Positions 35,540 through 46,856 of a DNA stretch of 64,000 bases are shown here, piece by piece (within the stretch, counting starts at the first letter, position 1; each line of letters starts with the position of its first letter). The notes beneath the pieces are model-generated. The model was not told the origin of the DNA. It ran no database searches and saw only the letters and a program-made list of their open reading frames with translations. Made by a program: the position numbers and the translations under genes. This DNA is from Chaetorhynchus papuensis (taxonomy: Eukaryota; Chordata; Aves; Passeriformes; Rhipiduridae). The DNA is taken from positions 94,881 to 158,880 of the forward strand of contig VWYX01000121.1 in NCBI GenBank assembly GCA_013396525.1, given 5' to 3'.

Positions 35540-38500
35540 TTATCTGAACTCATTCATCCCGAACACCTCATGCAATGATCACAGCCGGTCTCCAAAGCCT
35601 CGGGTTTCGGCCTCAAGTAAATACAAATGCCAGTAGATGGTATCCTTACCAGATATAAAGCAATTGATAGGAATCTGCATGTAAGTGTAACAGTGGGTTT
35701 GCTTTCTCTCCCCGTTTGTGTGGCAACATGGAGCTGCAAAGACCTGGGAAGAGAATTCAGCTGCATTCATAATGCAATTCCTGAAGAGAGTGGATTATGG
35801 ATAGAGTTTAAGCCTTAACTTTGAATTGCCTTGCTTTTGTGGATTGAAGTTAGACCCATACAACAGTATTTGAACATAGACTCTGGTACTTTGTTGATAT
35901 TAGTTACCTGCTGTGACACACAGCACATGGCAGTTTCAGTTTTGTGTGCTGTAAAATGCAGGTATTGTACACCTGAATTATAATCTTGCTGTGATAATAT
36001 GCCTCTATTGATTCAACAAAACAAGTTGTCTATTTTGTCTTCACTCAGACATCTCTATGGAGGAAAGACTGACAATCAGAAAGGTAAATATTTTGGACTT
36101 CACAACTTGTGGCATGACAAAAAGGATAAAAGTGCAATAATTTTGAAATGAGACCTCGCAGACAATGCCACTCCATTTGAACCAGTGAGACGAACTTCCT
36201 ACAAAAAATGTTTATTATATGGCCATGTTAAAATGTTGTGAACAATCATTTTTAAAGGTATCAAGTGAAAAATGGTCTATTTAGTGATGTACTACTGTCT
36301 GAAGTATAAATATGAACATACAGAAATGTAAAATAAAGCTGAATTTTGAACTTTCACAAAATGGACAGTATCTTAACCAATGCACAAAAATACTTCATTT
36401 TTTACAAAGTTTTTGTATTTATCAGTAAGCTCAGATAACATACAGGTTTTGAAGACAGGATTGTATTCATAGAACATTAAATTTAGCGTCTTCCATGAAA
36501 ATTAAAGTTTTTAAAAAGTAGCTTTCATATAAGATATTTCAGTCTCATTTTACACTGGCTTAATTTTAAAAGTTTATTTCTGTACCTTCACAGAAAATGT
36601 GTTAAAATCCTGATGGAGCTGTACCCAATAGGGTGTCCTTGGCAATGCTGATTTGAAAATACCCCTCTATCCAGAGCAAGTGAGATGTGTTGTTAGAAGG
36701 CTGAATTTAGCCTGGACCAGTATTATCTGACAAGAAGTATTGGAGGACTTTGAGCAGAGACCTGTGGACCCACAAAAGGTGGTGTTTTTAACCATCTCTT
36801 CTACCCAGAATTTTTACACAGCAGCACAGGTGGAGGCTGCACAGCACATCTGGCCATCCCCACTAATGTGCATAAAAAGGCACTTGTACAAGCCACTTGT
36901 ACTCAGATTTCTGCTTGGGGTTGCCAGATGCTGGGTCCAAAGGTCAAGCAGAGGCAAGCTGGGCTAGCATTTGATTTGCACTGCCTGCCACCTCATGGGC
37001 CAACACTGAGTCAGTGGGGCCTTAAGGAACACCTGTGCACAGGCTGGCTCGGTTACTGACCTTTCACTCAAACTACACCCAGTCTCTAGGGGAAACTAAT
37101 TAAGTATACCTTTCAGTGGATATTCTTGCAGTGTTTTGCTGACTTTTTCAAGAAATGGTGCTATTTAAATTACATTAATTCAAGAATAGGTGTTCCTGTA
37201 GACCACTTGAATGGGCAGACCAGGGGAAATAGTCCGATAAAGACTCTTGTAATAAGGCAAAGAATCAGTAGAAGTCTTTGAATACCTCATAAAAATGATG
37301 TTCAGGTCCTGTGACGACCTCTTCAGAGACAGAAAGAAGCCCAAGGAACGCTTAGGAAACTAGAGGAGATGAAGTGCTAAGGCATACTTTCACTTAGTAA
37401 ATGTCTGCTGAAGTTCACTTATGGTCCTCAAGCTTTTCCGTTCCTCATGGTTGCTGTGTACTGATGTTTGCAGAGCAGAGGAGGAGGCTGAACTCTCCTC
37501 CATGTCCTTGAGGGTAAATGCTGGCAGCCTACAGGCAAGGACAGGTTTTTGTGAGAGGCTTAAGGAAGAGGGCCCACCACTGTTGTGCCATGAGAACTGG
37601 GGAAATGGTGACCTATGGCAGGACATAGGAGGTGTTTTATTTTTCATTGCTCTGTGCATCTCTCACATCATCTCAAAGAGAAGGTAGTTCCAGTGAAACA
37701 TGCACATTACCTACTTCCACCACCTTATATCCCCCCATATGTAAGTTATTAACTGAAATGCTCATGAAGTAAAATTGGGAAAAAGACCATGTACCAGAAA
37801 CTTACCAGGTGTTTGTACAGGGGATTGAACTGCAATTCCTGGCATTAAGGAATTACTCAGCAGGATGGCAGGAGTGTACTTCTGTGAATAATTAATGTGC
37901 TCTGGGTCCTGCAAGTGTGCTGAAGGAGAAAATGCTGTCACCCATCAGGCCAAAGGAATATAAAAAACATTCAAACACAGTGATGAAGAGAGGTGTTCAG
38001 GAGAAGACCATGTTGTGGTGACTTCAATTGAATAAATTGAGTTAGAGAAAAGGGAGATGACTTCTCTCTCATTCCTTATGGTAAAGGAAATGATATTTCA
38101 TGGCTGATGAGGATACCAGCCATGGAAGTCATTTGAGAATGATGCCTGGGTCCACAGCAATAGAAAACCGACAGAGATATGTTCATATATTAATAGGGCT
38201 TTCAGGGATTGGAGGAGGAAGAAGAGTTTGTGGCATGTAAGCATAAAAGTAATGTGATGAAAGAGGTTAATGTGGTAGATGCCTGTGAGAAAGAATAAAG
38301 GAAGCAAGTCTAAAATGAAACTACTAGAAGATGAATTTTTTATCAATGTCCTACAAATGACATCTACTTTTCTAGTCAAGGTTTTTTCCTGAAATAAGAA
38401 GCACAGAATTCTATATACAAAAATATCAGTGACTTTTTAGAACCTTTTGCTATTTGTGAGCCACAATAACTACAAGACAAATAAGTGATCTAGAAAGAAT

Positions 38501-38544
38501 TGCTTTAAGATGTGTACACCATATATGTTGAAGTGAGAGTGCCA
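35540..38544. other. Unannotated sequence
   Basis: No gene is recognised. Sequence around 35990-36300 is unique and AT-rich and could contain a conserved element, but I see less motif structure there than in the blocks listed elsewhere. Overlapping 88-89-codon frames on opposite strands at 37390-37687 are not recognised. Confidence 0.4.
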
Positions 38545-39245
38545 ATCATCTGTTGCCCTCCTTATTGCCCTGGTCTTTACATTTTTGAAAACTGTTGATC
38601 AGTTCCCTCAGTCTTCTGTTTCTGGCCATTGCATTTCCTCCAACTCTTTTGGTATGTCCTGATTAGGGTACGTGCTTCATATAGACTCTTTCCAGCTTCA
38701 GTGCAAATCAGGCGCTGTAACTAGGATCAATGCTTTAGCTGAGGCCTTATCAGCCTCAAGTAAAGCAGAGGGATTACTTTGTATGTCTTACAGATGACCC
38801 TCCTCTTCACACATTCCAGCACGTTGGGATTTTTTTTTCACTGCCACATGATGTCTTTGGCTGACATTCAGCTTCTGACAACTCCAGATCCTGCAAATCT
38901 CTTAGTCAATCATTTTCCACTCTGTATTTAAGCAGCTGAAATGCAGAAATGAATGTGGAACTTTTCATATATTTTTTTCAGACAATTCCAGTTTCTCAAA
39001 GCTTATTCAGAGTCTGATTTCTGTCCTCTAAATCACTTCCAGCTCCCACTGGGCTAGAGTCAGATGTAAATATACCAAGTATGATCTCTATTCCACCATC
39101 CAAGTTAATAATGAAAATATTGAATGGAGCCAGACATGGGACAGACTCCTGGAAAACCCCTCTCAATACATCCTTTTAATTTGATGGTTGACCATTGATA
39201 ACTAATTTCCTAGCACAACTTTCTGGCCAGTTTTGCCCCCACCCT
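38545..39245 (-). mobile_element. Ancient CR1-type LINE fragment
   Basis: In reverse orientation this keeps the order of CR1 ORF2 landmarks. A gccctccttattgccct block lies at 38555, a gctgaggccttatcagcctc block at 38738 and attccagcacgttgggat at 38814. catccaagttaataatgaaa with atattgaatggagcc sits at 39099-39132, gacagactcctgg with aaaacccct at 39141-39163, and tttctggccagttttgcc at 39220. Divergence is high, with many indels, so it is much older than the copies at 41830 and 44113. All frames are broken. Confidence 0.75.
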
Positions 39246-41829
39246 ATGGCTGTTCTTTTGTTACTGCCCTACAGCTGGGGGTTGTTCCTGTGAGCACCTG
39301 CTCTTTTGTCAAAAAATGCTTTTACTTCCCTCTGCCGTACTCACGTGCTGGTCACCCCAGGAAAGAGTAGCAAGCACACAGTGGCTGAGGAGCTCCTCTA
39401 GGCCCTCAGACAGCCAGTTAGTACACTTGGGGTACCTGTGGGCAATTTTCCTCTTCATTTTGCCAGTTAACTTTTATTCGGCATTCCAAAGAAGTACCCT
39501 CAGTGTTTGTGCAGATTTTTTTCATGTACTGCTGTTGTCCTCCTCAGAGGAAAGAAAGTATTTGTCTGTCTGAGAATGAGTTAGAGATAAATACAACGAT
39601 TTTTTTCTCTTCTTAGGCCTTGATGTTTTTTTCCCTTAACATCAGTATTCTATTAACTGCTTTACTATCCAAGAAAGGATGTAAAGAAAGGCTATGTGAA
39701 CCCAGATAACTCAAATACATTTTTGTTTCAAAGCCTAAATACATGTTTTTAACTCTTATTGCTTAGGTAAAAAATTAATACTGTGGAAAATTAGTAGAAA
39801 GCTTTTTGCTTGGAAAAATAATTAGGCATGTGTAATACTAGATTTTTATGCTATTTTTTAAAGAAACTTGCCAGTAATTTCTCTGGATCTTTTAAAGTCC
39901 TGAATTGAGTCCTACACTTCATGAAGTGAATGTACCCCACAAGTTAAGGACGGCGCTTCTCAGAGAGAACTGATAAAAAAAACATCAAAAGTTTGGATAT
40001 GGTTCAGGGGTAATGGGCATTACCGAAGGTCAGAATGTTGCTATAACCACTCAGAGTAAGTGGCAACAAAACCTTTAAATATTCAAGGATATACTCCCCT
40101 GAAGGTTGAATCAAGGCATTTTAACTCCTCATCTTTCACAAGACAAGACATGAGGTGAAGACAGATGTTCTGGGATATAGTTTAGGAGTCATTCACAATT
40201 TGTAGAGCAGCCCATATGAACACAGCCTGTTCCATGTCCCACCTTCAGAAAATAAGTGTTTGTAAAATGATTTTTTATTTAGAAGCAACTCAGATGTTGC
40301 AATTACAACATCTGAGATGTCAAAAGCCTGGATGGATAAGTGTGAAGAACATTTTTAAAAAGGAATCTTTCAGATACTGAAGTTTAAATCCCACAGTGAA
40401 TGAATAATCCGCTCTAGAAATGTGAAAAATATTTAGTGAACAGCTGGAGTGACGGCAGTCAATTCATCACTCTTTTAACATGGGATAGAGGTCAGCAAAT
40501 GCTAACTATGTTTAAGTGGGGATATGAAAATGAGTATAATCAAGAATTTTTAAAAATATAAACCATCTGATTAAAGGAGGAGAATTAGAGGATAATTTTC
40601 CAATATCAGAAGCTAAGCTAAGGGATAATTAGGAGAGCAAAAATATGAATTTTGAAACACTGAGAATATTTCAGCTATCAGCAGAACACACAAGCCTTAG
40701 CTCCAGTTTTAGCAGAGTCGGGGAGTGACATATCCATTTTCCCCCCAGGCAGTAAAGTCCTTCTCTGCAGCCAGTGGAGCAGCTGCTGTATTCCCACTGC
40801 TGGAGAAGTGACATCCTGCAAACATCCTTCTGGCATGTTGCTGCAAAAAGGAGCAGTCAGCACTGGGACTTTTAGGCATGAACCTTCAGCTGGGCTGTGA
40901 ACACCAGTAGGATACACCTGCCTGGCTGAAACTGATTCCTCTGTGACATTTTTACTGTATTTTATTATGGGCTTTCCTGTTCTGTCTCCTCAGTAATTTG
41001 GCCCTAAGTGAGTAATAGAGAGGCTTGCACAAAATAGCAGAATTGTAGATCGTCACCAACAAAAATAATAAAAGCACTTCTATAATCTTTAATTTCCAAT
41101 CAATGAACAAATGAGGTTATTGGCTGAGTAAGGGGTAGAGGATTGTCAGGCTTTTTAATTCAACCATTCTTCTGGTCTGACTCAGCTGTCAGAGCTGACT
41201 TGAAGGGAGTGGTTGAGACAACACACAATCTGAGTTGTTAGAGGGCAAGGAAATCTATAGAATGAAAGCAATGATTATGACTTCCCAGGAACATTGATAT
41301 GCTAAATCTGTGACTGAGAAAGATATCTTGGATAAGACCTTTAAATAAATTCAAGATTTCTGTAGAAAAATTAGCTTTTCAGGCCCACAAGAAAAGCTTG
41401 CATTTGAAATGTTGGCTTCTTGGATACACCTCACCTACATGAATTGTCTTGTGTGATTTTTTGGTTGCTAAGGATGCTATTGCAAACAGACAGAATTTCA
41501 ATTGGAGCCTGGAGCAGGCAGCCTGCTATTTATGGGAGAGTGTGGAGTAGCCTGTTCTTGTTTATTTATTATTAATTTCATAATAATTATTAAAAGGTAC
41601 CAGTCCCTGGAGCTGGCAAAGTAATTTTTCTTGGATGAAATGTCTTCCATTTCAGGTGGGGGGATTCGGGATAGCACCACACAAGTTGATTTATTTACCA
41701 GGCTTATCTAAAAAATGAGACCAGACAAGAGTTCCCCAGGGTCAGGGTTTTTTAGGTTTAGTGCACAGAATCTCAAAAAGGCGTATTCAGACACAGCAGG
41801 TTATTACTGACAGTGAAATTGGGGCAGCA
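39246..41829. other. Unannotated sequence
   Basis: No gene or mobile element is recognised. Frames are at most 85 codons. Confidence 0.4.
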
Positions 41830-42337
41830 CAAAGCTCAGCAACAGTGTGCCCAGCAGGACAAAGCCAGCAATCATCCCCCTGTACCTGGCACTGCTGAGG
41901 CCGCACCTCAAACTCTGTGTTCAGTTTTGGGCCCCCACTGCAAGAAGGACATTGAGGTGCTGGAGCCTGTCCAGAGGAGGGCAATGGAGATGGTGGAGGG
42001 TCTGGAGCACAAATGCTACGAGGCGGGGCTGAGGGAGCTGGGAGTATTTAGCCTGGAGAAAAGGAGGCTCAGGGGGAACCTTACCACTCTCTGCAGGTAC
42101 CTGAAAGGAAGCAGCAGGGAGCTGGGTGTTGCTCTCTTCTCCCAAGAAACAAGCAATAGGACAAGAGGAAATGGCCTCAAGTTGTTCCAGTGGAGGTTTA
42201 GATTGGATATCAGGAAAATCATCTTCACTGGAAGGTTGATCAGGCACTGGAACAGGCTGTCCAGGGAAGTGGTGGAGTCACCATCCCTGGAGGTATTTAA
42301 AAGACATGTAAATGTGGCACCTGGGGACGTGGTTTAA
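41830..42337 (+). pseudogene. CR1 ORF2 C-terminal fragment (open frame)
   Basis: This is the longest genuine open frame in the window (174 codons, 41813-42337). It carries the C-terminal ORF2 words [51 protein letters not shown] and [19 protein letters not shown]. The full protein is an endonuclease-reverse transcriptase, and both catalytic domains are missing here. The lack of stops indicates a relatively recent insertion. The ATG at 41813 lies just upstream of recognisable CR1 and is not a native start. Confidence 0.85.
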
Positions 42338-42418
42338 TTGTGGACTTGGCAGCTCTGGTTTAACAGTTGGACTTGACTTTAGATGTCTTTCCTAACCTAA
42401 ACAATTCTCTGATTCTGA
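41830..42418 (+). mobile_element. CR1 LINE, relatively young 3' copy
   Basis: Forward CR1, entering at agctcagcaacagtgtgccc and running through ttcagttttgggcccccact, tggagcctgtccagaggagg, ggctgagggagctggg, cctggagaaaaggaggctca and acaagaggaaatggcctcaa to the 3' end cctaacctaaacaattctc near 42400. It is 5' truncated. It shares very high identity (about nine bases in ten or better by eye) with the reverse copy at 44113-44376, including the unusual tggcacctggggac and gtggtttaattgtggac words, so both belong to one subfamily. Confidence 0.95.
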
Positions 42419-44112
42419 CGTCACAGGTGGGACAAAAATCCCGGTAAATACTCTGAAATCAGTTACGTTAAGTGGTATGAGGTCAGAGTTACACAGCCAT
42501 CAAAACCCAGTCACTTTTAAGCTAACTGCAGTATAAGCATAGCCTTAGTGGGGATTTGCTGTGCAGGAATGGTTTCAAACCTCTTTTCCAGAAGATGTAG
42601 GACCAGATGATGCCTCAACTACTGTTGTTCACAGAGGCATAAAGATGTCTGTGAGCTCCAGGCTCCCATGGAGGCTTTGAAATTTTTCCCTTAACATTGC
42701 TGTCACTAAGGAAAAGCAGGCTTGTTCTGTCAGCAGCTGTTAAAAAGTCCCATTAAAGCAGTTCCCAGTATCAGTTCTACTTCTGTTGCCCTAATGTCCT
42801 AAAGTCAGGATGTTTTTTATATATATATACATATTTAGGTTTATACCTAACAAAAGTACTGTTCTTGCCTAAGGTTTGGCAACAGGGCTTTAAAAAGCTC
42901 TTCAAATAAAGCTATTTAGGAGAATATCTTGCAAGTTATGTCCCCATTCAAACAAACAGCTACTCACATGGTGACAATTCTCTTCATTTCCAAAGGCCTC
43001 TCTGGGTGGAAGGAAGAAGGAAAGAGGGCACCTGGCCAGCTGTCAGAAGCTGTGAGCTCCTGGCTGCTTGTGTGTTTTTTTGCACTGCTTTGTCTACCAC
43101 CTGCCCCCAGATTATGCTCTGTGAGTGACTGACAGCAAGGCATACATAGGCCATCATTGCCTTTAAACATGAGATTCACAGTGTGAATTTTAAAACTTTT
43201 TGCCTGTGGTTGGTCACTGTGTCTTTTTCCGCTCCTGCCTCTTTTTCCCCCATCCTCTTCTAGATATGCTGTTGAAAGTCATATTAAAGGAAGTTTGTTA
43301 CAGTTGACAGCCCAATCAGTGACTCACCACTGTGACTCCAGAGACATGGAATTACTTTTATTTTAAAAAAATCCAGATAAGCTTTTCTTTTCCTATATGG
43401 GAACAGATAACCCTTGTTATTCATTCGAAATGTATGCAATTCAGCTTAAGCGGGGGGAAGGGAAATCAGAAGGAAAAGGATGCATCCTGTTAGAAAATGG
43501 AAAATACTGTATTTATCATCTTAAAAAGAACAAAAAGATCTGCAAGTTATGTGGGTTTCTGTGACAGTAATTATCCTTGTATTCAAGAATGAGTAATTAC
43601 ATTATTCGGCATGCTAACTTCCCCCCTCCCCGGTTATGTGGCATGTGCAGGCAGGTGCACACACACATGCAGTGTGCTTGTGCCCTGAAGAATAAAACCA
43701 GGGTGCACTAGAAAAGGTAGTTCTGTTGTTTTCTTGAATAATGGTGACAATGGTACTTCTTTGTTTATGCTAAACACCACTGGGTGAGAGGAAGGCAAGT
43801 AGAATTTCCTTATTTCTTGTAGGGAAGCTGGGTACTGCTCTGCCTTGGCACTAGCCAGTGCAAGAGTTCAATCCCTTCTGTCTACAGTGAGAAAATATTA
43901 AGTATTGATTAAGCTAGAAGATAATTTGTGAAAAGCATGTTTAAAGAGAGTGTTTTAGGAGTTCATTGCAAGATGAATATCTGCTACAAATATTATTTCT
44001 GTGTTTGTTCTAATCAAAATGTAAAAAGATAACATTTGAATGCATGGATATATTCCAAGTATTTTCCTGGGAATTGTTTTCTCAAATTATTCTTCCTGAA
44101 TAAATCTTATTG
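42419..44112. other. Unannotated spacer between inverted CR1 copies
   Basis: Contains a short (TA)n run near 42820, a C-run near 43621 and a short ACAC tract near 43658. No gene is recognised. Confidence 0.4.
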
Positions 44113-44376
44113 AATCACAAAATCGTTTAGGTTGGAAGAGATATTCAAGACCATCAAGTCCAAGCATTAACCCAGAGCTGCCAAGTCCACAATTAAACCA
44201 TGTCCCCAGGTGCCACATTATTCAACACCTCCAGGGGTGGGGACTCCACCATTTCCCTGAACAGCCTGTTCCAGTGCCTGATCAACCTTCCAGTGAAGAT
44301 GATTTTCCTAATATCCAATCTAAACCTCCACTGGAACAACTTGAGGCCATTTCCTCTTGTCCTATTGCTTGTTTCT
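44113..44376 (-). mobile_element. CR1 LINE, 3' fragment running into a gap
   Basis: The plus strand begins with gaatcacaaaatcgtttagg, the reverse complement of the CR1 end. It continues through ttaggttggaagagatattc, cctgttccagtgcctgatca and aaacctccactggaacaact, and stops at gcttgtttct where the N run begins. It is a close relative of 41830-42418 in opposite orientation. The frames reported across the gap are produced by N and have no meaning. Confidence 0.93.
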
Positions 44377-45366
44377 NNNNNNNNNNNNNNNNNNNNNNNN
44401 NNNNNNNNNNNNNNNNNNNNNNNNNNNNNNNNNNNNNNNNNNNNNNNNNNNNNNNNNNNNNNNNNNNNNNNNNNNNNNNNNNNNNNNNNNNNNNNNNNNN
44501 NNNNNNNNNNNNNNNNNNNNNNNNNNNNNNNNNNNNNNNNNNNNNNNNNNNNNNNNNNNNNNNNNNNNNNNNNNNNNNNNNNNNNNNNNNNNNNNNNNNN
44601 NNNNNNNNNNNNNNNNNNNNNNNNNNNNNNNNNNNNNNNNNNNNNNNNNNNNNNNNNNNNNNNNNNNNNNNNNNNNNNNNNNNNNNNNNNNNNNNNNNNN
44701 NNNNNNNNNNNNNNNNNNNNNNNNNNNNNNNNNNNNNNNNNNNNNNNNNNNNNNNNNNNNNNNNNNNNNNNNNNNNNNNNNNNNNNNNNNNNNNNNNNNN
44801 NNNNNNNNNNNNNNNNNNNNNNNNNNNNNNNNNNNNNNNNNNNNNNNNNNNNNNNNNNNNNNNNNNNNNNNNNNNNNNNNNNNNNNNNNNNNNNNNNNNN
44901 NNNNNNNNNNNNNNNNNNNNNNNNNNNNNNNNNNNNNNNNNNNNNNNNNNNNNNNNNNNNNNNNNNNNNNNNNNNNNNNNNNNNNNNNNNNNNNNNNNNN
45001 NNNNNNNNNNNNNNNNNNNNNNNNNNNNNNNNNNNNNNNNNNNNNNNNNNNNNNNNNNNNNNNNNNNNNNNNNNNNNNNNNNNNNNNNNNNNNNNNNNNN
45101 NNNNNNNNNNNNNNNNNNNNNNNNNNNNNNNNNNNNNNNNNNNNNNNNNNNNNNNNNNNNNNNNNNNNNNNNNNNNNNNNNNNNNNNNNNNNNNNNNNNN
45201 NNNNNNNNNNNNNNNNNNNNNNNNNNNNNNNNNNNNNNNNNNNNNNNNNNNNNNNNNNNNNNNNNNNNNNNNNNNNNNNNNNNNNNNNNNNNNNNNNNNN
45301 NNNNNNNNNNNNNNNNNNNNNNNNNNNNNNNNNNNNNNNNNNNNNNNNNNNNNNNNNNNNNNNNNN
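44377..45366. other. Assembly gap, 990 N
   Basis: Unknown bases. CR1 sequence stops at its left edge (44376) and CR1 sequence reappears at about 45470, after about 100 bp of non-CR1 DNA. Confidence 1.
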
Positions 45367-45469
45367 GTAACAGAAATAGTGCTAGAGAAAAGAAGACATT
45401 TCTTGTAATAATAAGAGTAGGCACTCTTACTAATTTTTTATTTGTATTCTTCCTTCTTAAAAGTAGCTG

Positions 45470-45570
45470 CTGCAAACAACCCTTGTTCTCTCAGCCACTC
45501 CTCATAAGACTTGTTCTCTAGAACCTTCACCATCTTCATTGGTCTTCTTTGAATACACTCCAGCACCTAA
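45470..45570 (-). mobile_element. CR1 LINE fragment right of the gap
   Basis: ctcagccactcctcataaga followed by cttgttctctagaacc, cttcaccatcttcattggtc and acactccagcacct is reverse CR1 ORF2. It corresponds to the segment just 5' (element sense) of the piece at 44113-44376. In an uninterrupted CR1 only roughly 130 bp should separate the two pieces. Here about 1.1 kb does, so something is inserted or the gap size is wrong. Confidence 0.8.
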
Positions 45571-46109
45571 ACATGAAGTTTACCTTTAATTTGTCTTGCT
45601 TTTTTCACAGGCTGGCTTTGTAAAGCATAAGAATCTTTGCCAGACTCAGTAGCTACTCACAGATTAGAGCTCCCCAAGGAATTTTTGTCTGCTTTTACAG
45701 AACTATCCTTGCTTTATGGAATGCTATGCTTCTGAGCAGCCTCTCATTTAATCAGTAATACTCATTTCTCTATCCTACTTATGATGCACCCACAGCAACA
45801 CTCATAAAACCTTCAGTAGAGCCATGGATGTGACCTCAGGGGCTGAGCTAGGTCTTCCCAAGGCAGAATCATCTACACACTCTAGTTGCTTAGGGAGTTT
45901 CCCCCAATTTGTTATTAAGCAGCCCTGAAGTTAGAGGTCCCATCTTCCCCTCTGGCATTCTGTCCAACCACTTCTCCATTTCTGCTGCTACAGTGTCGTT
46001 TGTCACTCCTAACCTGAAGTTTTCCTGCTGCCATTTAATCCATGTTTTCCAGCCCTCACCGAACACATATGAATAAATATGCGTGGACAAGATGTATCAA
46101 TAAAAAACG
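45571..46109. other. Unannotated; possibly old CR1 remnant
   Basis: A 66-codon minus frame (45890-46090) includes words such as WKTWIKWQQENFRLG. I cannot assign it. The flanks are CR1-like, so this may be a heavily mutated part of an older LINE. Confidence 0.3.
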
Positions 46110-46315
46110 AATACTTATAATAGTCCTCTACATATTTGAAAACAGTTGCTGTATCTTCTCCAGGATAAATCCTACTACATTAGGAAGTGTGTTTAGACCT
46201 CAAACACCCCTATTTCAGGGCAATGTGCAAATAGCCCACTTTTGCCTGTAGCCAAGGGACCCAGAACCTGACACAGCTCTAGGCAAGTCTTCACCAGTCC
46301 ACCTAACCTACTCAC
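46110..46315 (-). mobile_element. Possible ancient CR1 fragment
   Basis: catatttgaaaacagttgct, then tatcttctccagg, and later cctgacacagctctaggcaa with gtcttcaccagt, follow the order of blocks in reversed CR1 ORF2 (the ctctccagg and cagtgctccaggtgaggtct-type region). Divergence is high and the intervening match is weak. Confidence 0.45.
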
Positions 46316-46368
46316 TGCCTTAGGTTACAGTGTAAGATGTAACCAGAAGTATGTATTCTATCACCAGC

Positions 46369-46856
46369 TGTTAAAACCAGGTGGGGCAGGGTTCTTTGTC
46401 TCTTCCATGACTGATAACTCCCTCTGGAGGGATATCTTCTGTTCATGGGCCATCCAGCCTCACTGCACGACTCATAAAATTACATCATCCCATTGTGAGA
46501 TGCTCCGCCCGGGGGGAGGAACCAAACATTCCCACCTGGATATAATCTGAGGTTTGGAACACCACACTCAGCCCTTACCTACTGGATTCCCAGAGGACAA
46601 GAGCTACATAACCACCACTGGACCTTCAGAGGAACACCAGACTCTTCTACAGAACCACATTTATCACTTCAACAGGACTGCAGCCACCATTTAATCGGAC
46701 ATAATATAAGCTGCCACCACCCTGCCCAGCATGGTGTCAGGTTGTACTCTGTCAGTTTAAGCCAGTGTTTCTGTATTATTGCCTTTATCTTAATTTTCCT
46801 ATTAAATTGTAGTTCTGACTTGGGATCTCCCACTGGTTTGCTTTCAAACTAGTACA
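46369..46856 (+). mobile_element. LTR of a second avian endogenous retrovirus family
   Basis: The forward element starts tgttaaaaccagg at 46369 and ends near ttcaaactagtaca at 46856, close to the TG...CA rule. A TATA-like tataat lies at 46541-46546 after a GC-rich gctccgcccggggg segment, and an ATTAAA polyadenylation signal lies at 46801-46806, giving normal U3-R-U5 spacing. Internal words such as acaagagctacataaccacc and ttcaacaggactgcagccac match a passerine LTR type I remember but cannot name securely. No internal retroviral genes adjoin, so it is a solo LTR. No clean target-site duplication was found (ccagc left, caccc right). Confidence 0.7.

Noticed and set aside
44200..45521. Very long open frames (337-415 codons) on both strands
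   Set aside because: Almost all of each frame is the 990-N gap. The real ends are CR1 and unique DNA.
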